Source: an uncultured Collinsella sp. (GTDB taxonomy: Bacteria; Actinomycetota; Coriobacteriia; Coriobacteriales; Coriobacteriaceae). Taken from it: 41,169 nucleotides of DNA. The stretch's first letter is position 1. Each line of letters starts with the position of its first letter. Positions 23,491 through 30,680 of this stretch are shown here, piece after piece. The notes beneath the pieces are model-generated. The model did no database searches. It worked only from the letters and a program-made list of their open reading frames with translations, and was not told the origin of the DNA. Position numbers and translations under genes: made by a program. The stretch is taken from positions 1 through 41,169 of the forward strand of contig CAUGGC010000019.1 of NCBI GenBank assembly GCA_959599095.1, read 5' to 3'.

Positions 23491-24369
23491 ATGCTTTCAG
23501 ACACCGCCGCACCCGCAGAGGAGCTTCAGGACAAACTCGCAGCACTCGAGCAGCTGCTTTTGGCATACGGACGCGTCGCCATCGGCTTTTCCGGCGGCGT
23601 TGACAGCAGTTTTTTGGCCGCCGTATGCGCCCGCATCATGCCTACCAATACCCTCCTCGTCCATCTCACCACGCCGCTCATCGGCACGCCCGAACAGGCT
23701 TCGTTTGAACAGTCCGTTGATGGACAGGCCAATGAGGGGCCGCATTTTAAGCTCCCCGTGCTCAATCTTTCGGTCGATCAGCTGCAGCTCCCCCAAGTAG
23801 CCTGCAACGATGCCAATCGCTGCTACCACTGCAAGCACGCCGGCTTTACCGCCATCGTCAACCACGCCAAGTCGCTCGGCTTTCCCACCGTCATCGATGG
23901 CAGCAATGCAAGTGATCGCGGCGACTACCGCCCTGGTATGCGCGCGGCAGAAGAGCTCGGCGTACGCTCCCCTCTCATGGAGGTCGGCTTTACCAAGGAC
24001 GAAGAGCGCGAGCTGCTGCGCGCATGGGGCTATCCCGTTTGGAACCTGCCGGCGGGAGCATGTCTTGCCACGCGCGTTCCCACGGGCGAGGAGCTTACGC
24101 GCGAGAAGGTCGATTTAATCCGCGCCTGCGAGGATTACCTGCACGATCTTGATCTGGCACAGGTACGCGCGCGCTTGATCGGCGGCTGCATGCATATCGA
24201 GGCCGCACCCGCAGATGTTGCCAAGATTGCTACCCTCGGTGGCAACGCCGTTGACGCCGAGGGCAAAACCCCGCTGCCCGCCGCCATCGAGTCCGCGCTG
24301 CGCGAGCTGGGCTGCGACCATATCTCCCCCGAGGTCACCCCCTACATTCACGGTGCCATGAATCAGTAA
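23491..24369 (+). CDS. larE: LarE-type ATP-dependent sulfur transferase
   Basis: This 292-residue protein belongs to the PP-loop family, with SGGVDSS at 34-40. LarE uses ATP to activate pyridinium biscarboxylate mononucleotide and inserts sulfur, giving the nickel-pincer cofactor of lactate racemase. The family pattern continues with NRCYHCK (C111, C114) and PAGACLATRVPTGE (C191). A cysteine in the last motif is the sacrificial sulfur donor in single-cysteine LarE. The additional CxxC suggests the three-cysteine, iron-sulfur-type LarE known from Thermotoga, which is inference. The ATG has AAGGAAC upstream. No larA, larB or larC is in the window. Repeat copy C covers its stop codon. Confidence 0.88.
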   Translation: MLSDTAAPAEELQDKLAALEQLLLAYGRVAIGFSGGVDSSFLAAVCARIMPTNTLLVHLTTPLIGTPEQASFEQSVDGQANEGPHFKLPVLNLSVDQLQLPQVACNDANRCYHCKHAGFTAIVNHAKSLGFPTVIDGSNASDRGDYRPGMRAAEELGVRSPLMEVGFTKDEERELLRAWGYPVWNLPAGACLATRVPTGEELTREKVDLIRACEDYLHDLDLAQVRARLIGGCMHIEAAPADVAKIATLGGNAVDAEGKTPLPAAIESALRELGCDHISPEVTPYIHGAMNQ

Positions 24370-24420
24370 CCTGCCAATAAGGGACAGGTTTATTTTGGCG
24401 GGTTTTATCTGGGGAAACGC
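24368..24420 (+). repeat. Dispersed stop-codon repeat, copy C
   Basis: The copy begins within the larE TAA stop (TAACCTGCC), exactly as copy A does at the GntR gene. The stem has two changes (AACCTGCCAATA against TTTTGGCGGGTT), one of them keeping a G-U pair. It ends GGGGAAACGC like copy B. Confidence 0.85.
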
Positions 24421-24530
24421 AAAATAGCCCCACATACACAACCACCGCAGCTCCATATGAGGCAAATGAATCAGTAGCGTCTATCCCAAATCTTGAGTAT
24501 TTGTTCGACAGAACGGCCCCTGCCGGCTCC

Positions 24531-24539
24531 TGCTAGACT
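24531..24539 (+). promoter_or_regulatory. Extended -10 (TGC-TAGACT) of the endonuclease gene
   Basis: TGCTAGACT lies 33 nt before the start codon. The TGC-TAnnnT form also precedes the LacI, hpt and 191-aa membrane-protein genes. Confidence 0.4.
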
Positions 24540-24572
24540 GGTAGATTCCCAACCGTCCATCCAGGAGCCTCA

Positions 24573-25556
24573 ATGTCGCGCAAGTCCACCTACAAGCAAG
24601 TACTTTCCATCGGCACCGCCGTGGTGCTGGGGTTTGCGCTGTTTACGGGATCGCTCGACGGAGCGCCCAAGCTGCTGTCGCCGCAAAGCGATGAGCAGGC
24701 GGCGGCTCTGGCCGAAAAACAAAACGAGAGCCCCAGCCGCACCGACGACGAGGCAGACCTGGTTGCCCGGCTCGAATCGGGAACGGCGAGCTCCCCGGAC
24801 CCTCAAAACGGCCAGGACTCTGGCGATGGCTCCGATTCCGCCGCAACCGACACCGATGACGACGTTTCCGCGGACAGTGCCGCCACCCCCATCGACGAGG
24901 TCGAAAACCCCGACCTCAACCGCGCCCGCGGTGTTTATCTCAGCAGCATTCCCGACTACGCCGGCAACCCCTACGTTGCCCTTCGCGCCGACAGCACGCA
25001 CCCGCTCGGCACACCATCATTCACGCTCGATGAATACGAGCGCGCTACAGAAGAGGGCTGCTTTAAGAAGTTCTCCAAGCTCGACAGCCTGGGCCGCACC
25101 CGCAAAGCACTCGCCTGCGTGGGCCCCGAATCACTCGGTCAAGGCGAGCGCGGCGATATCTCGCGTATCCATCCTGCCGGTTGGCACCAGCAGCGCTACG
25201 ACTTTATTCCGGGCCAGAGCCTCTACAACCGCTGCCACCTTATCGCCTGGTCGCTCTGCGGCGAAAACGCCAACCGCAAAAATCTCCTCACCGGCACGCG
25301 CTATCTCAACGAAACGGGCATGCTGCCGTTTGAGGAGCAGATTCTCGGCTACATCCGCGACACGGGCAACCATGTGCTCTACCGCGTCACGCCCATGTAT
25401 AACGAAGAGGAACTTGTCTGCCGTGGCGTGCGCCTTGAGGCGCAATCGGTCGAGGACCACGGCAAGACCCTCTGCTTCCACGTATATTGCTACAACCTGC
25501 AGCCGCACGTGCAGATCGACTACGCCACCGGTCGCAACCAGGCATCCGGAGAATAG
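24573..25556 (+). CDS. Secreted DNA/RNA non-specific endonuclease
   Basis: This 327-residue protein has a basic start and one hydrophobic segment (about 9-27), either a signal peptide or a membrane anchor, followed by a disordered acidic Ser/Asp/Ala linker (about 35-115). The nuclease domain (about 120-320) is of the beta-beta-alpha-metal type found in streptodornases and EndA-like enzymes. YNRCHLIAWSLCG carries the catalytic histidine H222, and NRKNLLTGTRYLN carries the metal-binding asparagine region. It likely degrades extracellular DNA for nutrition, competition or biofilm turnover. The ATG follows CAGGAGCCTCA. No immunity gene is adjacent, so a toxin-immunity pair is unlikely. Confidence 0.88.
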   Translation: MSRKSTYKQVLSIGTAVVLGFALFTGSLDGAPKLLSPQSDEQAAALAEKQNESPSRTDDEADLVARLESGTASSPDPQNGQDSGDGSDSAATDTDDDVSADSAATPIDEVENPDLNRARGVYLSSIPDYAGNPYVALRADSTHPLGTPSFTLDEYERATEEGCFKKFSKLDSLGRTRKALACVGPESLGQGERGDISRIHPAGWHQQRYDFIPGQSLYNRCHLIAWSLCGENANRKNLLTGTRYLNETGMLPFEEQILGYIRDTGNHVLYRVTPMYNEEELVCRGVRLEAQSVEDHGKTLCFHVYCYNLQPHVQIDYATGRNQASGE

Positions 25557-25615
25557 TGCCGACCGCGCCACCCGTAACCCAAAGATGATCTGTTTTCCTC
25601 CGTCCCCCAGGGATC

Positions 25616-25651
25616 AAAAAGGGCCGCCCTGGGTTACCCAGAGCGGCCCTT
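25616..25651. terminator. Terminator between the endonuclease and EF-G paralogue genes
   Basis: AAGGGCCGC (25619-25627) pairs with GCGGCCCTT (25643-25651), and the CTGGGT/ACCCAG between them extends the stem. On the minus strand TTTTT follows, so it mainly serves the EF-G paralogue gene. Confidence 0.85.
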
Positions 25652-25685
25652 GCATCGGCATGTATGTTGCAGGCAACGCCACACG

Positions 25686-27761
25686 CTACTTGGCGCGACC
25701 CTCCTCATAGCGCTCGACCAGCTTGGCCTGAACGTCATAGGGAACCTGCTCATAGCCAGCGGGCTTCATGGTAAAGTCACCCGTGCCGCGCGTGATAGAG
25801 CGCAGGCGCGTCGAGTAATCCGTCAGCTCGGCGAGAGGTGCCTGGGCGATGACCACGGTGTCGCCGCGTTCATCGGTCTCCATGCCCGTCACGCGACCGC
25901 GCGATGCCGAGATGTCACCCATCACGGCGCCGGCGTAGCTCTCGGGAATAGTCACCGTGATTTCCTCGATGGGCTCCAGCACCACCGGGTCGGCATCGGC
26001 GCATGCCTTGCGCAGGCCGATGCGAGCCGCCGCGCGGAACGCCATCTCGTTGGAGTCGACGCTGTGATACGAGCCGTCGTACACAGCCACGCGAATGCCC
26101 GTGAGCGGGTAGCCGGCAATGATGCCGTCCTTCATGGTCTCCTGGACACCCTTGTCCACGGCGGGGATCAGCGAGCGCGGAATGCGGCCGCCCACGACCT
26201 CATCCACAAACTCGTAGCCGTCGCTCGTGCCGTCGGGCCCAATAAGCGGCTCCACGCGCAGCCAGCAGTCGCCGTACTGACCGGCGCCACCGGTCTGCTT
26301 CTTGTGGCGACCCTGGGCGCTCGCCGTGCGGCGGATGGTCTCGCGATACGGAATGCGGATCGGCACGCTCTTGGCCACGACCTTGGTGCGATCCTCCAAA
26401 CGGTTGAGCAGCACCGAAACCTGCGCCTCACCAACGGCGGAGATGATAGTCTGGCCCGTCTCCTCGTCACGATCGATGCTCATGGTCGGATCAGCCTTGC
26501 ACGCCTTCTCGATAAACGTATAGAGCTTCTCTTCGTCGCCACGGTTCTCGGCCTCGATGGCAATGCGGTACTGCGAGTTGGGGAACTTAAACGCCGCAGC
26601 CTCGACCTTACCGGTAATGGAGAGCGTATCGCCCGTCTCGGCCGCCAGCTTGGGCGCCACGATGATGTCGCCGGCATAGGCGTGACCGACCTCGGTCATG
26701 TCGCGGCCGCACATCACATACAGGTGGGCCAGACGATCGCTCTTGCGGGTACGCGCGTTGATCAGCTCAAGACCCGGCTCAAGCGTACCCGTCAGCACCT
26801 TGATAAAGCTGATGCGACCCTGCTGCGGATCGGCCAGCGTCTTAAACACAAACGCCACCGGACGGTCATCGTCGCTCGAAATCTTGAGCGAATCACCGTC
26901 GATGAGCGGCATCTCGCCGTAGTCCGTCGGCGCCGGGAAGTACGTGGCGATGTCGTCCATCAGCGAGTTGACGCCCTGCTCCTTAATGCAATCGCCCGCA
27001 AAGACCGGCACAAAGATGCGCTCGGCAATCGCCTTCGACAGCAAGCCCTCAAGCTCCTCCTGCGTCAGCGTCTCCTCGCCTTCCAAGTACTTCATCATCA
27101 GTTCGTCGTCAGCCTCGGCCACCAGCTCGCACAGATGGTCATGGGCCTCCTCGGCCTGGGCACGATACTCCTCGGGAATCTCCGACTCAACGGCTTCGGC
27201 GCCGTTGCAATGGCGCGCCTTCATGCGCACCAGGTCGATGATGCCATCAAAGTCCTCGCCCTCGCCCCAGGGAAGGGTCACGGCGCCCAGTCGCGTGCCA
27301 AAGCGCTCCTGCAGCAGATCCATCGTGGTCGCAAAGCTGGCCTCGGAGCGCGACAGGCGGTTTACGAACACCGCACGCGCCAAGCGCAGGTCCTCGGCGG
27401 CATACCAGAGCTTAACCGTCGTAGGCTGCGGGCCGGCCTCGGCGTCGACCACAAACAGGGCCGTCTCGCAGACGCTCATCGCGGCAAAGGCGTCGCCGAT
27501 AAAATCGGGGTAACACGGGGCATCGAGCACATTGATGCGCGCGCCCTTCCAGTCGATCGGTGCAATGGTCGTCGAGATGGAAAATGCACGCTTGACCTCT
27601 TCGGGGTCATAGTCGAGCGTGGGCTTGGTGCCGTCGTGGCCGCCCAGGCGGGCGGTCTTGCCAGAAAGGTGGAGCATGGCCTCGGCGAGTGAAGTCTTGC
27701 CCACCCCGCCTTGGCCTACGAGCACCACGTTCCTTACATTGCCGGTCTTGGGAGCACCCAT
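25686..27761 (-). CDS. Elongation factor G paralogue (EF-G2-like translational GTPase)
   Basis: This 691-residue protein has the five-domain EF-G architecture: G domain, domain II (VFKTLADPQQGRISFIKVLT), domain III, domain IV (QTGGAGQYGDCWLRVEPLIG) and domain V (EPIEEITVTIPESYAGAVMG). The P-loop is GQGGVGKTS (16-24). G3 is DAPCYPDF, replacing DTPGHVDF, so the catalytic His position is Tyr84; Tyr is common in EF-G2-type proteins. G4 reads NRLS (134-137) in place of NKxD, losing the guanine-specifying Asp. It is therefore not the housekeeping EF-G, and its nucleotide use may differ. The ATG at 27761 has AAGGAGG upstream; a 37-residue in-frame extension lacks support. Its role is unknown. Confidence 0.9.
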   Translation of the reverse strand: MGAPKTGNVRNVVLVGQGGVGKTSLAEAMLHLSGKTARLGGHDGTKPTLDYDPEEVKRAFSISTTIAPIDWKGARINVLDAPCYPDFIGDAFAAMSVCETALFVVDAEAGPQPTTVKLWYAAEDLRLARAVFVNRLSRSEASFATTMDLLQERFGTRLGAVTLPWGEGEDFDGIIDLVRMKARHCNGAEAVESEIPEEYRAQAEEAHDHLCELVAEADDELMMKYLEGEETLTQEELEGLLSKAIAERIFVPVFAGDCIKEQGVNSLMDDIATYFPAPTDYGEMPLIDGDSLKISSDDDRPVAFVFKTLADPQQGRISFIKVLTGTLEPGLELINARTRKSDRLAHLYVMCGRDMTEVGHAYAGDIIVAPKLAAETGDTLSITGKVEAAAFKFPNSQYRIAIEAENRGDEEKLYTFIEKACKADPTMSIDRDEETGQTIISAVGEAQVSVLLNRLEDRTKVVAKSVPIRIPYRETIRRTASAQGRHKKQTGGAGQYGDCWLRVEPLIGPDGTSDGYEFVDEVVGGRIPRSLIPAVDKGVQETMKDGIIAGYPLTGIRVAVYDGSYHSVDSNEMAFRAAARIGLRKACADADPVVLEPIEEITVTIPESYAGAVMGDISASRGRVTGMETDERGDTVVIAQAPLAELTDYSTRLRSITRGTGDFTMKPAGYEQVPYDVQAKLVERYEEGRAK

Positions 27762-28071
27762 GATGACCTCCTTGCAGGGCCGCGCGCATTGCGCGACGCC
27801 AACGGGGAGAGTTCGCGGTCGGTGCCATCCCGGGAGCAGCATGGTCGGCAGCCGAGCCGACTCACCCTCCAAATGTCCTATGCCACCACCCTACCCTCAC
27901 GGGCGACCGTCCATGCACACCTTTCGGCACACGTATGAATACAGGCGGCGAGAGGAAGAGATAAGCTTGTGAGGCGATTATTGAACCCCGCCGATGCAAA
28001 CAAAAAGCCGCCACAGACCGTAAGACCTGCGGCGGCTTCGCCTCAATTAATAGTTGAGCAAATACCTGAGC
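27762..28071. other. Intergenic region upstream of the EF-G paralogue
   Basis: This 310-bp gap contains the leader of the EF-G paralogue gene and the terminator of the amino acid transporter operon (28000-28038). The rest is GC-rich without a convincing promoter, RNA gene or ORF. Confidence 0.5.
28000..28038 (-). terminator. Terminator of the amino acid ABC transporter operon
   Basis: AAGCCGCC (28005-28012) pairs with GGCGGCTT (28031-28038), with partial pairing inside. On the minus strand TTTTTGTTT follows, 34 nt after the ATPase gene stop. Confidence 0.85.
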
Positions 28072-28836
28072 CTATCCCTCGATACGGCTCAAAAACTCAC
28101 GCGTGCGCTGCTCGCGCGGATGGTCGATAACCTGCTCGGCCGGACCCTCCTCGACAATGCGGCCTCCGTCCATAAAGACCACGCGATCGGCAACATCGCG
28201 CGCAAACTGCATCGCGTGGGTCACGATCACCATCGTCATATTCTGCGCGGCAAGGTCTTTAATGACACGCAGCACCTCGGCCGTTAGCTCGGGATCGAGC
28301 GCCGAGGTCGGCTCGTCAAAGAACAAGATTTCCGGGTCGAGCGCCAAGGCGCGGGCGATACTCACGCGCTGTTGCTGACCGCCCGAAAGCTCACACGGAA
28401 CCTTGTTCTCGTTGCCCACAAGCCCCATCTGAGCAATCAATTCATGCGCACGAGCTTCCGCCTGCTCGCGCGGGCGCTTAAGAACGCGGATCGGCGCATC
28501 GGTGATGTTTTTCATCACGGTATAGTGCGGGAACAGATTGTAGTTCTGAAACACCAGGCCAAATCGCGAGCGCGCCTGCCTGGGCACATCGCCCTTCGCA
28601 TAGACCGCGCCCGAACCCGCATCCGTCGCAACGGCAAGGTCGCCAAACGAGAGCGAGCCTCCGTCGAGCGTCTCGAGCAGCGTGGCACACCGCAGCAGCG
28701 TGGACTTGCCGCCACCCGAAGGCCCGATAATCGCCACGACCTCTCCACGCTTTACCTCGAGCGAGATATCCTTGAGCACCTCATTGCCGCCAAACGCCTT
28801 GCGAGCGTTTTCGATTTTCATCACTGAGTTAGTCAT
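28072..28836 (-). CDS. Polar amino acid ABC transporter, ATP-binding protein
   Basis: This 254-residue ATPase belongs to the GlnQ/HisP type. Walker A is GPSGGGKST, the signature LSGGQQQRVSIARAL, Walker B EILFFDEPTSALDPE and the H-loop VTHAMQFARDV. A stretch specific to this clade, FQNYNLFPHYTVMKNI, is present. It powers uptake through the permease encoded directly upstream. Its ATG at 28836 overlaps the permease stop by 8 nt, so the two are translationally coupled; the ATG at 28821 is an alternative. It is the last gene of a binding protein-permease-ATPase operon. Confidence 0.95.
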   Translation of the reverse strand: MTNSVMKIENARKAFGGNEVLKDISLEVKRGEVVAIIGPSGGGKSTLLRCATLLETLDGGSLSFGDLAVATDAGSGAVYAKGDVPRQARSRFGLVFQNYNLFPHYTVMKNITDAPIRVLKRPREQAEARAHELIAQMGLVGNENKVPCELSGGQQQRVSIARALALDPEILFFDEPTSALDPELTAEVLRVIKDLAAQNMTMVIVTHAMQFARDVADRVVFMDGGRIVEEGPAEQVIDHPREQRTREFLSRIEG

Positions 28837-29482
28837 GATAATAGTCCAGCTTCTTTTCGGCGGCGCCCAGCAGCATCTCGACCACAAAGTTAAAGAGCCA
28901 GTAAATCAGCGCCGCGATCGCAAACGGTACCATGCTCACCTGCGAGGCAACCAGGGCCTTGGCCGTCGAGAACATCTCGCCCACGCCAATGGCAAACGCC
29001 AGCGACGTGTCCTTGACCAGCGTGATGATCTCGTTGCCCATCGCCGGCAGAATACGCTTGGCGACCTGAGGCATCACGATATACAGAAACGTCTGCACGC
29101 GCGAATAGCCCAGCACCTCGGCAGCCTCGTATTGACCGCGCGGAATGGACTGCAAGCCCGAGCGATAGATCTCGGCAAAGTAACCGGCGTAGTTGATGAT
29201 GAACGCCACGACGCACGCCGTCCACTTGGAATCGGGCGTGAGCGAAATGCCAAACACGTAGTACGGGGCAAAGTAGATGGCAAACATCTGCAGCATGAGC
29301 GGCGTACCGCGCATGACCGAAATGTAGATGCGCGCAATCCAGCGAAGCGGCGCGATTTTGCTCATGCGCATAAACGCCACGGGAATTCCCAGCGGAATCG
29401 ACCCGAGCAGCGTCAGCAAAAACAACTGCAAGCTGACCAAGAATCCCTGGCCAAGCATCTGCATCATGACCTGAATAGACAT
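28829..29482 (-). CDS. Polar amino acid ABC transporter, permease
   Basis: This 217-residue permease of the HisM/GlnP family has about five transmembrane helices. Family marks are FLVSLQLFLLTLLGSIPLGI, RGTPLMLQMFAIYF and the EAA loop YEAAEVLGYSRVQTFLYIVM. The ATG at 29482 overlaps the stop of the binding-protein gene as TAATG, showing coupling. A single permease gene is present, so the transporter would use a homodimer. Confidence 0.95.
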   Translation of the reverse strand: MSIQVMMQMLGQGFLVSLQLFLLTLLGSIPLGIPVAFMRMSKIAPLRWIARIYISVMRGTPLMLQMFAIYFAPYYVFGISLTPDSKWTACVVAFIINYAGYFAEIYRSGLQSIPRGQYEAAEVLGYSRVQTFLYIVMPQVAKRILPAMGNEIITLVKDTSLAFAIGVGEMFSTAKALVASQVSMVPFAIAALIYWLFNFVVEMLLGAAEKKLDYYHD

Positions 29483-30342
29483 TACTTGAGCACCCAATTA
29501 TCGAAAGACAAACCATAGCTTGAATATTTATCGCAGAGGTCCTTGACCGTGCCGTCCTCGTAGAGCGCCTTGAGCGACTCGGCTACAGCATCGGCCGACT
29601 TGGTGTCGCCCTTCTTAAAGCCAACGGCGTAGTGCTCGCTGGACAGCGGCTCATCAAGCTGCGTATAGGCATCGGGCTTGGCGGCAAGCTGATACTGGGC
29701 AATCGAAAGATCGCACGCCACGGCATCGACCGCGCCGCTCTCGAGCTGCATAAAGGCCGTGTTGTACTCACCGATGGTGTCGAGCGTGGCAAACGTCGCC
29801 GCCAGATCCTTCTGGTCACCCTCAAGCACATCCTGCGCAGCGGAATCGGTCTGAGTAATCACGGTCTTGCCGGCAAGATCGTCCCAGCTCTTGATGCCCG
29901 CATCCTTCTTGACCACGAGCACCTGCTCGTTGAGCATGTACGGCTCGGAGAACGTGTAGTCGTCCTCACGGCCCTCCATGGTAAAGCCATTCCAGATGCA
30001 GTTGATGGCGCCCGAGTTAAGCAGCGTATCCTTGGCATCCCAGTCGATGGCCTCGTATTTGACCTCCCAGCCCTGCTTATCGGCAACAGCCTTGGCCAGA
30101 TCGAGATCAAAGCCGGTGTACTCGCCATCGTCGCCCACAAAGCCGTACGGAGGATAGGACTTATCAAAGCCCACCACGAGCTTCTTGGACTCCGCAGCGC
30201 CCTTCACATCCTTGGCTGCAGCAGAACCGGCAGCGGAACCCTTACCGGCACCACCACCGCAGCCTACCAGGCCAAGACCTAGAACCGTAGCGAGCGAACC
30301 GGCTAGACCAACAAACTGACGACGAGACATATCGGTATTCAT
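29482..30342 (-). CDS. Amino acid ABC transporter substrate-binding lipoprotein
   Basis: This 286-residue protein belongs to the periplasmic-binding family 3 (SBP_bac_3). The signal peptide contains a twin-arginine motif (SRRQFVG) and a lipobox LVGC with acylated C28, so it is probably exported by Tat and anchored to the membrane. The mature part shows KLVVGFDKSYPPYGFVGDDG, FDLDLAKAVADKQGWEVKY and IDWDAKDTLLNSGAINCIWN, the standard ligand-site segments for polar amino acids. The exact ligand is unknown (glutamine, cystine and arginine are all possible). The ATG at 30342 has GGGGGA upstream. Expression starts from the promoter at 30399-30427, with a palindrome in the leader. Confidence 0.94.
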   Translation of the reverse strand: MNTDMSRRQFVGLAGSLATVLGLGLVGCGGGAGKGSAAGSAAAKDVKGAAESKKLVVGFDKSYPPYGFVGDDGEYTGFDLDLAKAVADKQGWEVKYEAIDWDAKDTLLNSGAINCIWNGFTMEGREDDYTFSEPYMLNEQVLVVKKDAGIKSWDDLAGKTVITQTDSAAQDVLEGDQKDLAATFATLDTIGEYNTAFMQLESGAVDAVACDLSIAQYQLAAKPDAYTQLDEPLSSEHYAVGFKKGDTKSADAVAESLKALYEDGTVKDLCDKYSSYGLSFDNWVLK

Positions 30343-30360
30343 GGTATTCCCCCTTGGTGG

Positions 30361-30380
30361 CACTTTAGTTAAGTAAAGTG
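30361..30380. promoter_or_regulatory. CACTTTA-N6-TAAAGTG palindrome in the transporter leader
   Basis: CACTTTAGTTAAGTAAAGTG is a perfect 7-bp dyad with a 6-bp spacer. It lies between the promoter and the start codon of the binding-protein gene, where a bound repressor would block transcription. A third CACTTTA half-site is at 30406-30412, inside the promoter spacer. The same motif occurs upstream of ilvE (1455-1470). Confidence 0.55.
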
Positions 30381-30398
30381 AGTCGTGTAACGTTCAGA

Positions 30399-30427
30399 AT
30401 CATACACTTTACCTTGATAGAGTACAA
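30399..30427 (-). promoter_or_regulatory. Promoter of the amino acid transporter operon
   Basis: On the minus strand TTGTAC (30422-30427) and TATGAT (30399-30404) are 17 bp apart, giving a leader of about 50 nt that contains the palindrome at 30361-30380. Confidence 0.65.
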
Positions 30428-30435
30428 GGGATAGG

Positions 30436-30572
30436 TTGCCCGCCGGGCACCGGGGCAGGGGTTAAGTTTGCTGCTCTACAGTCCTGCTCACGACGGAGGC
30501 CACATTAAGTGGCCTCCTGTTCGTGCGGAACTCGCGACAAACTTAACCCCTGCCCCGGTGCCCGGCGGGCAA
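30436..30572. repeat. 137-bp element with perfect 35-bp terminal inverted repeats
   Basis: Arms 30436-30470 and 30538-30572 are perfect complements over 35 bp, rich in G/C, with the core GGGGCAGGGGTTAAGTTTG. The 67-bp centre contains a second hairpin (GGAGGCCAC, 30495-30503, and GTGGCCTCC, 30509-30517). It encodes no protein. It resembles a MITE or a pair of REP units facing each other. It begins 8 bp behind the -35 box of the transporter promoter. Confidence 0.9.
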
Positions 30573-30680
30573 ACGTCGTTGAACTTATCACTGACAGGAA
30601 ATGGCCGCTTGCATATCGCCCGCTGGCTTGGCACGGTACAATGCTTGCAGCTTTTAATTCATGAATTAGTGGAGTTATTG

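Larger units (their letters stand above)
30343..30680. other. Divergent region between transporter operon and RNA methyltransferase
   Basis: This 338-bp gap contains, in order, the operator-like palindrome, the transporter promoter, a 137-bp inverted-repeat element and the promoter region of the methyltransferase gene (TACAAT at 30637-30642, 39 nt before its start, without a clear -35). No ORF or RNA gene is supported. Confidence 0.6.

Noticed and set aside
24573..25556. Endonuclease as a contact-dependent toxin with immunity gene
   Set aside because: No delivery domain, no small adjacent immunity-like ORF, and a terminator follows directly.
25650..27692. 680-codon open frame on the plus strand opposite the EF-G paralogue
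   Set aside because: It is the antisense shadow of a well-supported GC-rich gene, rich in Arg/His/Gly/Leu, and shows no family motif or ribosome site.
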